Shown: piece after piece, positions 49,086 through 60,800 of the stretch | Layout of the letters: each line of letters begins with the position of its first letter | Position numbering within the stretch: position 1 is the first letter of the stretch | Assembly: GCF_000165425.1 (NCBI RefSeq) | Contig: NW_001799044.1 | Location: forward strand, 309,205 to 373,204 | Origin: Paramecium tetraurelia | Lineage: Eukaryota; Ciliophora; Oligohymenophorea; Peniculida; Parameciidae | DNA length: 64,000 bases | Direction of reading: 5' to 3' | Notes under the pieces: model-generated | Database searches by the model: none | What the model was told of the DNA's origin: nothing | Seen by the model: the letters and a program-made list of their open reading frames with translations, nothing else | Program-made: the position numbers and the translations under genes

Positions 49086-49642
49086 TCAAGCACTTTGATT
49101 TGGACTAACAATTAATTATTTCTTGCTTTAAAATGCTTCTCTTGCATCAAAGATTTCTCTGTCATCCACTCCTAACATTTTAAGAGTTTGATCTAAAAGA
49201 TTTACAATTACGCTAAATTGAAGTTCTGTTATATTTAGTTTGCAATGATCTGAAAAATTTTATTATGCCGGCGGTTTTCCTCCAAATAAATATAAAACTA
49301 TAGCATTAAAATGCTATGAAACTTTCTAAATTATTATATTAAAATAATATACACTCTTTTCAACATTCTAGAAAAGGGACTTTAAATCCTTATTATTAGA
49401 AATACGATCGAATAATAATGATATCATGGGTTAAATTGCTTACTCTCCTCCCAGTCTCTCAATTAAGGGGACTTTCTATATACTTGCATCCAAGATCTTA
49501 GCTAATAAATCAAAAAACTATTACCACTCCCTCTATTATCTGAATTCAATACTTTTATACCAACAATACCAATAGCAGCAGCAACAGCTACAATTGCAAC
49601 AGCTGCTTTATTGTTTTCTATAAAGTTTTGAATTTTTTGCAT
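49086..49642 (-). CDS. membrane-anchored truncated haemoglobin, 169 aa
   Basis: Introns at 49533-49552 (20 nt) and 49326-49352 (27 nt) give an exact 170-codon frame. The N-terminus (MQKIQNFIENNK) runs into a hydrophobic helix (AAVAIVAVAAAIGIVGIK, about residues 13-30). The rest is a truncated (2/2) globin: IERLGGEQAIQPMISLLFDRI (A and B helices), LKSLFQNVE, VSQHFNAIVLYLFGGKPP (E helix and the GG turn), then DHCKLNITELQFSVIVNLL with the proximal F8 histidine, and LKMLGVDDREIFDA. The usual B10 tyrosine of FY appears as Phe. Known Paramecium haemoglobins are soluble single domains, so the anchor is unusual. Possible roles are oxygen or nitric oxide chemistry at a membrane, perhaps mitochondrial. 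Start codons of this gene and of bL19m are 22 bp apart. Confidence 0.85.
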
Positions 49643-49664
49643 AAATATAATTTAATATAAATAT
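49643..49664. promoter_or_regulatory. 22-bp bidirectional promoter between globin and bL19m
   Basis: The start codons of two divergent, well-supported genes are separated by only 22 bases of pure A/T-type sequence. Both transcripts must initiate within this gap or within each other's coding region. No defined motif is recognisable. Confidence 0.5.
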
Positions 49665-50479
49665 ATGATTGGAATTTACAGATCATTAGTAAACACCATT
49701 CCTAGATTCAACATAGTTTATGGCTATGTACCAAAGAGGTCACCCTTTGATAAGACTCATTACATTGAGAATTACATACCCAGATAAATTGCTTACCCCA
49801 AATCAAGAAGACCTAGATTACCGTAATGGGATGATGAATAAACAATTTGGCCAGTCATCCCTCCATCACCCATTTTGCCAAGAAAAAAGTTGTTATAATA
49901 ATTAGAAAATGAAGAATATGAAAGACTACAAATTATCAAAGTAATTCCATTCAATAATTAAAGCCTATGACATTCCCTGATTTTAGAGTGGGAGATGTAA
50001 TTCAAGTGAAATGGATTCACAATATGAGTGAACCTACTATGAATACTTACTAAGGTTTATGCGTTGGAAAAAGAAGATCAAACTCATTAGATGCTTCATT
50101 CAAATTTATTTTCAGATATTGTGGTGTGGAAGTTTTCATGAATGTCAAACAAAATTCGCCTTATTTAAAAGAAGTTACTATTCTTAAGAAGGGCACAGGT
50201 AATATTAGAAATAAAATGTCCATATTTAAAAAGAAGTTGTCTAAACAGCAATTAATTACTCCTCTCATGAAAAAAGGAAAACCTGTTAGAAGAAGGGATG
50301 ATCCAATTCGTAAGAGAAGTTCAAGATCAAGAACCTCTATTTCGATGCTAAAATTAATAGATGATCCATTATTGGTGGAAAAACCTGTTGAGAAAAAAAC
50401 AAAAATAATACATAAAAAGAAATAAGCAGAACAAGAAGCAATTGTAGAGCCAAATGATAACACTAATAAATAATAATGA
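49665..50479 (+). CDS. MRPL19: mitochondrial ribosomal protein bL19m, 263 aa
   Basis: One 23-nt intron at 49941-49963 gives an exact 264-codon frame. A basic N-terminal extension (MIGIYRSLVNTIPRFNIVYG) is suited to mitochondrial import. From about residue 105 the bL19 core follows: FRVGDVIQVKWIHNMSE, YQGLCVGKRRSNSLDASFKF, IFRYCGVEVFMNVKQNSPYL, and KEVTILKKGTGNIRNKM. bL19 sits at the interface of large and small subunits. Bacterial bL19 is about 115 residues; the extra N- and C-terminal parts, the latter very basic (KKGKPVRRRDDPIRKRSSRS), are typical of enlarged ciliate mitoribosome proteins. An open frame on the opposite strand is its shadow. Confidence 0.88.
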
Positions 50480-50509
50480 GTTTTTAAGTATACGTATAAA
50501 TGTTGAGCA

Positions 50510-50860
50510 TCATAATTATTATTTTTATTATAATTTATACTCTCGTTTTGATTTCATAAAAGTTTCGAATTGTTTGCTTAAGTTTTAAGAATTAATATTC
50601 ATAACTTTTGCCTTTGGAGATTTTGACTTTACATCGATAACTGCTTAATTATATTGATGAATCTTTAAAACATCAGGAGATTTGGATTTAATATTTGGAA
50701 ATGGAATTTTTGTGTTTCCCTTCATATTGATTGAGTAAACACTTGAGGCAGGTTCCAATGCTTTGTTATTTTTTTCCCGTTCTGCTACTGATTAAAATTA
50801 AGAGAAATCGATTTCTCCATAGTTTCGATTTCCTTTCTCAGCTAATTTGTTTTTCCACAT
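50510..50860 (-). CDS. small hypothetical protein, 116 aa
   Basis: An intron-free frame of exactly 117 codons: MWKNKLAEKGNRNYGEIDF to TGA. Repeated short Lys/Ser/Pro elements are visible (KSKSPDVLK, KSKSPKAKV). Basic, probably unstructured, no known domain. It converges on bL19m with a 30-bp gap between stops. Confidence 0.6.
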
Positions 50861-51179
50861 TGCAATAAGCTATATTAAATAAATTTTATTATGTTTTTTA
50901 ATACAAAAATTAGTAATATTTATTTTTACTAGTGATAATCATGTATTAAAGGGAGATATTGGGTGGATAGTTTCATTATTGAATCTTTTAAATTGGATTT
51001 CCTTTAAAATTCTAATTAGAAGTCAATTATAAGTGATTTCTAAATATAAAATAAATAAGTCTTATTATATCCTCTTATTATATACTTCAACCTTTAGTCC
51101 AGATCATTCTAAAGTAAGAAATCTATCAAGTTTTAATATTTTATTATTTAAGTGTTATTGATTTATTAAATTAATATAC
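50861..51179. other. AT-rich intergenic region
   Basis: About 320 bases with no credible open frame on either strand; it lies between the 3' end of ZMYND10 and the start of the small hypothetical gene. Confidence 0.55.
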
Positions 51180-52625
51180 TCAATCAATTTGATCCAATAA
51201 TTTATCTGATTACTTCTCTACTTACTTAGAGTCTTCTTATTTTGATGTCGTAGTTGCCTTACAATTGACCTTATGTTTTGGCCAATCACCAACTTAGCAA
51301 TCTTTGCTACAATACCACACTTATTTGCAACGAGAACATCTCTTTGTAGCTTCCTTTGTACATTTCTCACATTTAAATCCATCAATAATACCTTCAAACA
51401 CTGTATTTGAATATAGTTCAGCCATTCTTTTGATATCTATTAAATTAATAATATTGAATACCTTCTTTTATACTTGGATCATCAATTTGGAAATACTCTT
51501 CTTTTTATTTTTAAGCAATAGAGCTCCAATTCTTATCTTTGCATATTGCTAAACGTAATTCTGGCAATTATTGAACTACAATAGTATTTTTACTCTAAGT
51601 TTGTACTTACATAAGGGATAACTCTTCCAAAGACCTCAACATATCCACAAGTTGGGGGATCTAATCCAATAACAATTCATTCATAAATTTCCTTAATCTT
51701 AATAAATTACTCTTTTTAAAATCATTCAATTCATATTTCCTTCTGCTTTCTGGGTCCATGAATAAATTATATATTGTAATCCACAATTAGGCTTCAATTT
51801 TAGGTAGTTTACTATAATCTTCCTTATTTAAAGTAACCCACTTTGATTATTCAAATACTTCTCTTTCATTATTAGGATTAATTCTTAACCAAGGCTTCTC
51901 TTCAATCAAGGGGATTAGTAAAAAGAAAAAGTCATTTTCAACAATAATTTGGTGTAGGATATTAATTGGCAAATGCTTTATATGATCAGTTATGAATCTT
52001 ATAATGCTCAGACACATCATTTGAATTTAAAACTCAACATTCTAAAATTGCTCATCCATTTCAGCTTCTTTCGTTCTATTCTTATAATAATCAATGCTTT
52101 TTTTCTCAATCTTTTTTGCAGGTGGCCTAAATCTTTTTTACAATTCAGTACTTCTATAGTAAAGCTGTTAATTTTCGATAGCAATAATCCACTATCTCAA
52201 GAATATAACCTTCTGATGCTTCTATCGAAGTTCTGTGAAATAAGCAAATTTACAATAAATTGCAGACAATAGCTTCGTGTTAAAGTACTGTGTAAGATCT
52301 AATTGATGACAATTCAGTAAAATGAGATTTCAAATAAGGGAACACATATTGCTTCCACATCTCAGTCATTATTAAATCATAGATTAATGGTTTGATTTTA
52401 TCAAAGGTACAGAAGGCTTCCATAATGAATTCGTCAGATCTAGTTATGGCATTTATGTGTGCTTAGAAATTAAGTTTTTATAAAACCTCATCTTATGCGA
52501 ACCACCTATATATTAAGATATTCTTACTTTTTGCATCCTAATTCAGTAATCTCAAATATTTGAAGACCTTCAATATAATGCTCAGCCTCATATGCTGTCA
52601 ATATATCAGTCAATTAAATATTCAT
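51180..52625 (-). CDS. ZMYND10: ZMYND10, axonemal dynein preassembly factor
   Basis: The N-terminus matches ZMYND10 (BLU) closely in layout: EAEHYIEGLQIFEITELGC, a 22-nt intron at 52506-52527, then KWFAQDEVLQKLNFQAHINA, FDKIKPLIYDLIMTEMW and KQYVFPYLKSHF. The C-terminus is a MYND zinc finger, CEKCTKEATKRCSRCKQVWY, CSKDCQVGDWPKHKVNC, ending KLLDQID. Total length, about 450 residues, equals that of animal ZMYND10. The protein works in the cytoplasm with chaperones and LRRC6 to assemble outer and inner dynein arms before transport into cilia; loss causes ciliary dyskinesia in humans. Its presence fits a heavily ciliated cell. Remaining introns in the middle were not all placed. Confidence 0.9.
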
Positions 52626-52858
52626 TTATATTATTAATAATTTGATCAGAAACTTATTTTAAAGAAAATCAGAATTTCTAACAATCGTATTTAACATAGT
52701 CTTAGTATTATAATTATTGTTTGTTAATTTGTCTTACAATTACTTACTAAATTATAGGAAAGTAGATAGTCTATCATAAGAAGAGTAATTTGCTTAAAAT
52801 AAATTCAAAAGATAGATTTACATATTGAATAAAAGTGTTAATAAATTTGATAAATAAT

Positions 52859-53266
52859 ATGTCAAAAAGTGAAGCACAACTTCAATTCAACATGCCTAAA
52901 AAGAAAAGGATCTATGAAGAATTGTACTATAAGATTATATTTTTGCATATATTTTCTAAAATTAAAAGATCTTATGATTTATTATTTAGACATATTTTAA
53001 ATACTCAAATTATAAATATAGATCCTATATGTATATAAAAAAAATTATTAAGCTTACAAATTAAAGAGCCATCAAATTTTCAATATGAATATTTAATAAA
53101 TTTCTTGAAAGATTAAAGTAACAACAAGTTAAAATAAGGGTATAATAGATTTAAGGTAGAAAAGTAATTCCAGTACAGTTATGGTCTATCATAGAAGTGT
53201 AAACAAAAAGAATGGACTTAGGACATTTTTATCAAAAACGTAATCGGAGAATTTCTACTTCTATGA
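52859..53266 (+). CDS. hypothetical protein, 135 aa
   Basis: A frame of exactly 136 codons: MSKSEAQLQFNMPKKKRIYE to TGA, reading IIFLHIFSKIKRSYDLLFRH and YEYLINFLKDQSNNK. Basic and Gln/Asn-rich. It overlaps the start of the next small frame by 55 bp, so one of the two models is probably wrong, or they are joined through an unplaced intron. Confidence 0.4.
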
Positions 53267-53430
53267 ATAGAGTATTACACCCAAGAATTCGAGAATTCTA
53301 AGAGAAATCTCAATACATCAGAGTGATCGATAAAATGGTGTTAAGGGAAGAAGGAAACAAAGCATATGGCAATTTATAACAAATTTAACCTAAATGTATG
53401 TCAGTTATTATAAATTCAATATTCATCTGA
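53212..53430 (+). CDS. hypothetical protein, 72 aa
   Basis: A frame of 73 codons from MDLGHFYQKRNRRISTSMNR to TGA, continuing VLHPRIREFQEKSQYIRVID and KMVLREEGNKAYGNLQ. The composition is convincing for a real small basic protein. It overlaps the preceding frame in another phase. No family recognised. Confidence 0.4.
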
Positions 53431-53520
53431 GAGTTAAAAGTTCAACAAGTTATTTTTTTAAATTCTTAAGAAGAAAAAGGAATAAAATTGAAATAAATAC
53501 ATTTATTTAATTTATTTAAT

Positions 53521-54418
53521 ATGGCAACGAAAACTGATGATGCTGTGCAATATAATGGTGAAGATTTAAAATCTTTTTATTTCCCAAATAAATTTGATCA
53601 TCGATAAAGTGCTGTTCCAGGAAATCCTTGTTATAACTTTAGATTCAGAATTTTTATTTTTTTTACTTACATTGTTGTTACACAGCTAGGGGAAATTTTT
53701 GGTACTCCAAGTGATAACATTAATGGTGTATGGGATTGGGGACACTTAATGACAACACCAGTCAATAAATTATATTAAGAACACAGATGGTATTAAACTT
53801 TGAATTATTTTAGGTTCTCTGCAATGATGCAAATATCGTCTGCCCTTATTTTAGATTTCGCATTCTTTTATGTGTCACTCTATTGGGTTTTATACGAAAG
53901 AAATTTTAGATTGTTTGCAGTTCTTATCTTATTCTATGCAATAAGGGCGGTTCACTTGAATATATTCAAATTGGAGTATTCACCCAACTACTATTGGGAA
54001 GACCCATTGGTGCCAAGCTTAGTTGTAAAATACGGAAAATATTCAGATTTTTTTTATTCAGTACATTCATTCAAATTATCTTAGGGACATGTTGGCTTTT
54101 TAACTATTTGTGCTCTTGAAATGAGAAAAGTAGGAAAAAGTTATATGGCACTCTTTTTTTTCATTTGTTCGATATTTTAGGCCTTTATTGTAATTTCCTT
54201 CGCGATCCATTATACTATTGATGTAATTTATCATCTATATCAAAAAGGTACCAGGAGGGTATATTTTTTCGCATTACTTTTTCAATATGGTTTGCTATTG
54301 GGAAGCAAAGATTGATTTCATCCTCAAAAGAATAGCAAATTGTTTCTCTAGAACAAATAAAACAATTAGAATTGCTTACGAAAATGACCCAGAAAAATAA
54401 TAACCAACTGCAATTTGA
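53521..54418 (+). CDS. PAP2/sphingomyelin synthase-like membrane phosphatase, 290 aa
   Basis: A 25-nt intron at 54223-54247 gives an exact 291-codon frame. At least five hydrophobic helices are visible (FRIFIFFTYIVVTQLGEIF, ALILDFAFFYVSLYWVLY, FAVLILFYAI, MALFFFICSIFQAFIVISFA). The catalytic histidine motifs lie near the C-terminus: HSFKLSQGHVGFLT and, across the splice, HYTIDVPGGYIFSHYFF. They match the PAP2_C domain of sphingomyelin and ceramide phosphoethanolamine synthases, which move a phospho-head group between lipids. The splice is supported because the H-Y-T-x-D motif continues in frame only when it is removed. Paramecium cilia are rich in phosphono-sphingolipids, which fits, but the exact donor and acceptor are unknown. 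Confidence 0.82.
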
Positions 54419-54938
54419 ACATTCACAATGTTTATATAATATATTATTAAATAATTTCCTCCATCAAATAATAATACATAGAGATTTAAAACTATAAAAC
54501 TAAATTTTGAATATTTTCTAATTTTCTAAATGTTTGGATAATTTAAAAAGGAATTTATTTAATAAAATTAACAAAAAGCATCCTATGGAGAATAAATATG
54601 TGGAGCTACGATTAATTGGATTGTTTAATAATTGCTATTTTCATATTTTTAAATTTTGATTTATTTGATTAATTAATATTTTTATAACTGTAATCCTAAT
54701 TTATTAAATAATATGAAGAAACTAGAAATTAATTGTATATTTTTGTTCAAAACTAATTGGTCATTATCTATTTCTGGTTTTCCTTGATGTATGATATAAA
54801 CATCTATCTTAAGAAAACTTATAAAGAAATTAAAAAATAGACAAATTGTAAAATCTACTTAAATCTTGCTTTTTTATGATTATACTATTAAAACAATAAA
54901 TAAATAATTGTATTGAATAATTATTATATCAGAAATTA
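54419..54938. other. AT-rich intergenic region
   Basis: About 520 bases between two convergent genes, with no credible open frame and no recognisable RNA gene. Confidence 0.6.
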
Positions 54939-56419
54939 TCATAAATTTTTATAAGCTTAGTTTGTAATTTTTGATTTTGTCATACCGGAAGGTGCTTTTT
55001 GAGACTAATCTAATTGAGTGTTTGTAGGTAATAAGATATTGGCTGTTTACAAAGCTTAATAAGTAGGTTGAACCTAGTATGTTGTTGTTTGTTAAGGCTA
55101 ATAAATTTGTTATTATGGTAATTAGGTTGTTGTCAGATTGATATATGAAGGTTATGCATGACTAATGACTATTTCTTTTGGACCTTTTGATTTGTTTGCT
55201 TTTTTTTTTTTTTGTGATTCATACTGCTCAGTAATTTTGTATAATGGCTATGGAGAAGTGTCTTAGACTTTTGATTTCCTCTTTTTTTCTTTAGATACAC
55301 TTTTCATCTAATAGGCTTCATTATCATTATCAGGATAGTAATCATATTATTATTGTCTTCCTCTATTTCTTCGCTGCCAATAAGCATCATCATAATCATC
55401 TGGATATTCATTTTCTCTAATTAAACTATCCCTAAATACAGGCTCCCTGATAACAATGGGATCTCTATAAATAACTTATTCCATTGGGGGATATGGATCA
55501 TAATATCTGGGTGGAGGTGGGAGATCATAAACAGGGATTTGTTCAACTATTCTTGGAGGAGGAAAGACTTCTGGTTCCATAGGTGGATGATTAAAAAATG
55601 CATATCTTTCTAGAACCCATAAAAATCTAGGGAGAAATGATGGATCAACAAACAGTTGAGGAATATCAACTCCATATTATCTATATTGAGGTGTTGTAGT
55701 TTCTAATAGTTTGATCAATTTTTCAGCTTCATTCAAAATTGTATCGTTTTTTTTCCTTAATTCCTCTTCACAGTATTCAATAACTTTTTCAATAGCTGCT
55801 GCTGGGTTATTGATTGACTCTAAATCTTTGATGTTTTATTCCCATCTGAACTTCATATCCTTTATGGCAGGTTTGACATTTATTTCAGGCAATGGTTCTT
55901 CAATTTAAGTGAGAAGATAAGTCTTCAGAGTCTCAAAATAATTATTGACAATGGCAATAACTTAATCCCTTGCAGATTCTATCAATTTGGTTGGATTTGT
56001 TTATAATGATTGTTTTCCAACTAATTTATCAGATGTTGCTCTTTCTGACAACTACTGAATTTTATTGATTTAATCACACATTTCATTGCAATCTGCTGCT
56101 AAATTCTAGTAGATTTCTGAAAGTATGGTTTCAAATGGTACAATATTACCTAAAGAATATTTAATTTAAATTTACTTTAACTTTATGTGTGGTATTAATT
56201 CAAATGCTATTGAACACACTTATCGCATAATGGCATTAAGCATTCTGGTTGTCTACAAAAGTATTTGATGTAATTATTTGGACTGTCCTAATGGTAATAA
56301 CACTGAATCTTAGGCATATTATTGGAATCAAATCGATAATGTGGCTAAATTTTCTAAACCGATATTGTTGGCTCATAGATAGAAGCTTAAGGAAGTTGGG
56401 GTATTGATGGGTTATTCAT
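54939..56419 (-). CDS. B-box zinc-finger protein with Pro/Tyr-rich tail, 484 aa
   Basis: One 26-nt intron at 56150-56175 gives an exact 485-codon frame. Near residue 40 is a B-box-type zinc site: CYYHQDSPNNYIKYFC, then CLMPLCDKCVQQHLNQYH. It is followed by coiled-coil sequence (EICQNLAADCNEMCDQINKI and onwards), the order seen in TRIM-like proteins, but there is no RING finger. The C-terminal third is Pro/Tyr/Arg-rich (PPPPRYYDPYPPMEQVIYRD), then basic, then Gln/Thr-rich. A run of 14 A on the coding strand (55200-55213 on the plus strand) encodes lysines, and its length keeps the frame exactly. Many ciliates have RING-less B-box proteins of unknown function. Confidence 0.8.
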
Positions 56420-57037
56420 TTTTAATATTTATTATTTCAGTTAATTTAAAAACTGTTAGAAATATAAATTCAATATTCTAATTCTTCTACTTTAGATTAA
56501 TGAGGATGTTAGTTCTAATCTAATTACTATTAACTCCCTTTAATAATATAATTGATTATTCCTCAGTCACTCAAATTTTGTAATTTTCACTTTACTTATA
56601 TAATCCATTTACCATTACTTTCTCATACTTCTACTTGTTGTTCTATATGATCACTAATAAATTTAAATGTTAAAATAGTAGATTTAATTAATTATGACTA
56701 ATTAAATTTTAGTTGCTTTTTCGTAGATCTTCAAAACTTATCACAAGATATAATTATTATTTATAATGTTTTATAAAATAATACCATCTAAGTAATAATG
56801 CTTTCTTTCTTTATATTCTCTGATTGATTTTGTTATTTAAAGTATAATAAAAATTGATTGTTAATTTATTTTGGAAATAAATAAGATTATAATTGTTTTT
56901 TCAACTACACACATTTCCCTTAATAAATACTTCTGTATTGGAATAAAGTTTAAAACTGATTTTGCATAATTGCTTAAGCAATTATGAACTTGAGATATAT
57001 TTAAATTTTCATTTGGAGGATAAAATATATAAAAAAT
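56420..57037. other. AT-rich intergenic region
   Basis: About 620 bases without a credible open frame, lying between two divergent genes. Very AT-rich with scattered short T and A runs. Confidence 0.55.
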
Positions 57038-57528
57038 ATGTTTTTAGTGGTTATATTTAATAATTCTTTAGATGATTCGCTCTTTCATACATGTCATTTA
57101 TTTAAATAGGTTTTATTATTATTATAGGACAATAAAAATGTCGAATTCCTAAATATGTATCAAAATTATTTATTTTATAATTTTATTCAGATCTTAAAAC
57201 CAGATTTGAAATACTTTATTATAAGAGATGATGTTTAAATTTATATTTTCTTAAAACCAGAAATTTAACAAATGGATAATATTAAATTGAGTTTAACAAT
57301 ATAAGATAGCAATATTATTATCTCATAAATATTTAGAGATATACGTGTTGACATCATCAATAGCTTTGTAAAAGTTAGTATAATAATTTACTGGATTGGC
57401 TAAAAATAAGAATAATACATTAAATAAACAAGATTAATGGGTAAATTCCTTAACACTCTCCATTATTGAGAGCAATTTTCAAAAATCAGTACTTAAGTTT
57501 TTAAGATTTTAATTAATGTGTCTTTTGA
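57038..57528 (+). CDS. hypothetical protein, about 153 aa
   Basis: A frame opens MFLVVIFNNSLDDSLFHT and reads FIQILKPDLKYFIIRDDVQI, YIFLKPEIQQMDNIKLSL and DSNIIISQIFRDIRVDIINS. It reaches TGA at 57467-57469, or, if a 32-nt intron after RLM is removed, continues AIFKNQYLSFQDFNQCVF to TGA at 57526, an exact 153-codon frame. No known family. It may instead be a fragment of a degraded gene, because similar-looking sequence continues to about 57800 in other frames. Confidence 0.4.
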
Positions 57529-57820
57529 ATTGTTGGGGATAATATTTAAGTTAAACATTGTTAGAATCCTTTGCATTCCAATAATCTAATTAATGTTGTA
57601 GCTGGAGATGCCCCAATTTACTTTAGGTTTTTTTTGATATTTAATAAATACCAAAAATAATATAGAGTAATTAATCTACAATTAGTAATAATGATGAAAT
57701 CAATGATTTTAGTAAATTTGGAGATAATACTTGGAGTATTGGTCAAAATAATGAAAAAAACAATAAAAGCCTTTATCGTAACGATCATTTAATAATATTA
57801 AAATAAATTTGAAATTTAAA

Positions 57821-60800
57821 ATGAGAGGAAGATCTATTCATAATTCACAGCCTTTTTAGATGAGGTCTCCACAAAGGGCTATATCCCCTGTTATACAAAT
57901 TGTTCCATCAGTCCCTTAATCAATGAATTTGGATAATATTATAAACCTGAAAATGGAAAAAGTCTTAATGAGTTTTGAAATACAAAGATTAAATTCTGTT
58001 TTATTAGATATAGAAAAAAAAAGAATTGCAATGAAAAACTAGAAGTATATTAAAAATATGAGATTTAAGTTAAAAACTGCAAGAGAGAGAGCAAATTCTG
58101 CTACTTGAGATATAAAATCAGAAATAATAAATAAACGATATATAACAAAAAGAAAAAAATAGCAGGGATTAATTAAATTAACTTTAAAGAACTTTCAGCA
58201 AATAAGAAAATCAAATAAGAGTAAATTTTGCATTAATTTTCAGGATCAGTTAATGAGCGATGAGATAAAAAAATTACAAGAAGAAAATATATTGCTAGAA
58301 TAAAAACTATCCTACCTACTAGAGGTTAATCAATAACAAATTAAAAATGATAACGTGTTATTTTAAAAATCAGGAGGATAGTTAAAAGGAAAAGAGAATG
58401 TACTACCATATAGTTTACAAACTGGATTTGAGAATTTGCAAAATAACATTATGTAGTTTAGAAAGGGCAATTTGTTACAAAATAAATATGCAAATGCCTT
58501 AACGATGTTGTCTGAATTAATGAGTTCTCATCATAGATTGATTAAAAAATATGAGAATAACGATGATAACAATGAAGTTGAAATACAATAAATTTAAATT
58601 TATTTAACCTCATTAAATTAGGATGTAGAAGCACTAAAATAATATGAAACACCAAAAGCTGTGAGAAGAATATTAAATAATGAAAGCCCCACAAAAGGAA
58701 GGTCTTTGTCTCCTTCAATGAGTGCAGGGGAAGTTTTTGCAAAAATAATGAGTCACATAGAGCATCTGTAATTAGATGGTAATAATATTCCTGCCATCAT
58801 AAAATAAATTTCTTTATTAAATTCTTTAGTAAGGTTGAAGAATCAAGATTTAAAACTAATTGGAACTAATAATAAATTGAGATCTTCACCTATCAGATAC
58901 TCTGCTGAAAGATTAAATGCTAGTGTGAGAGTGTTGACTCCGGTAAAGTATGTCAGTCCAATAAGAATTTCTCCAATTAGAAGCCATACATTTCATACAA
59001 CAGTTGGCATTCCTTAAAAGATATCAATAATTCACTCTAGCAAATAGGATTCAAGTCATAATTTACATAGGTAAGGGTTTATTGAAACAAAGAGAGATGA
59101 TTTAAAAAATATTTTAAGTAAAGTTAGAAAAGTACAAGAGAACACTAATAGATTAGAAAATGAAAAATAAATCAATTAGGAGGAATAATTTTGGAAATAA
59201 AAATATGAGGAAGAAATTGAGAAATAAAAAAGAGGGTATTCATTAGACAGTGCAGAATATTAGTTATTGGAATAAATTAAAGAAAATTAAGAACTGTTAT
59301 CTCAAATTAACTTAATGAAAAATGATTTCCTTTAATAAGAATTATATAATGAAATGGAATTAAAAAAGAAATAGGCTGAGAATAATAAGTTGATGGAAAT
59401 GTAGGATTAATAGGAACAATAATAATCATTCTTAAATTTCTAAATTAAAGATCTTTAATAGAAAAATTTAGAAAATGAAAAAGTTAAATAGGACCTATTA
59501 ATTAAATTACAATAAAATGATAAGGAAATGTAGAGATTAAAAAATACAATAAACTAATCAAATTTAAAACCTTAGCAATAGGATAATTATTAAATTTAAC
59601 TTTGTGAACCTCTTTTAATTGAAAAAAATAAGAAGTAATTAGAAAGTGAAGATTAATTAAAAGATAAAAATTTGGAACTTCAAGAAAAAATTATCGAACT
59701 CTAAGATGAATTGAATAAAATTTATTCAGAATCAACTAAAACAAGAAGAAATTTTACATAAAAAGAGATTGTTGATCCAGAAAAAGCCATTAGAATTAGT
59801 TAGTTAGAATAAGAAAATTAAAAATTGTAGGCATAAATAAAAGAAAAAGAATTATAGAGAAAGGATGATCTTAAAGAATTCTAAGAGATGATAGGAAATG
59901 GGATCACGTAATAAAAGGTTGTAGATCTTATTGCAGAAAAGTAGAAACTTCAAGAGCATTTTAGAGTTTTGTAGAACAAGGTCGATGCATTATAATAAAA
60001 TTAAATTAGGTTATAAAGTGAATTATAGAGTAAGAATAAAGAATTAAAAGAATTAGAACAATTTTAGGGTGAATAAAATCAACCTTATATATAAGGTTAA
60101 ATAAATTTAAATGATTAAATTAATAATTTGGAAGCCTAATTAATTTTGGCTAAAAAATAATATTAAGAGCTATTAGAAACTTCATAACAAAACTCAAGTC
60201 CAAATGGATTGAAAGAAAAAATATTATAATAATAGGCCTTGATTCATGATTACGAAAATTAAATTAATAACTTATCCAATAAAATAGAGTAGGAAATTCC
60301 TATTTTGGAAGGACAATTAGCCACTGCAAATTAGTAGATATAGGTTGCTGAGAATGATATTCTTAATTAGGAAAAGAGATATAATGAATTATTAAATAAT
60401 AAGTAATATCTTTAGAATCCAGATACATAAATTCCTAGTGATGATTTGAAAAAGCTTACTGAGAAAAATTAAGAACTTAATCTATAATTGTAATAAAATA
60501 ATAGAAAATTGGAAGTTCAATTAGATATAGAAGAAAAGTTGAAAGAAGAGATTAGTGAAAAAGATAGAGAATATAACTTGGCATAATAAATACAACAAAT
60601 TCAATAGGATTAGATAAAGGATTAGTAATAAAAAATTAATAAAATGATAGACAAAGAACAATAATTAATGTAAGAAATAGCAAATTTATCAAGTAAGATT
60701 AATCAACAAAGAGATATAAATGTTGACAATACAAAACAAGATAATTAAAATAATAAAGATGATATCATTTAAATATAAGAAGATGATTCTGCTCTTAAAA

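Noticed and set aside
50161-50463. Minus-strand hydrophobic frame
   Set aside because: Antisense of the basic C-terminal tail of bL19m.
55200-55213. Poly-A/T run suspected of causing a frameshift or slippage in the B-box gene
   Set aside because: Counting exactly 14 bases keeps the frame open into a clearly coding Gln/Thr-rich C-terminus.
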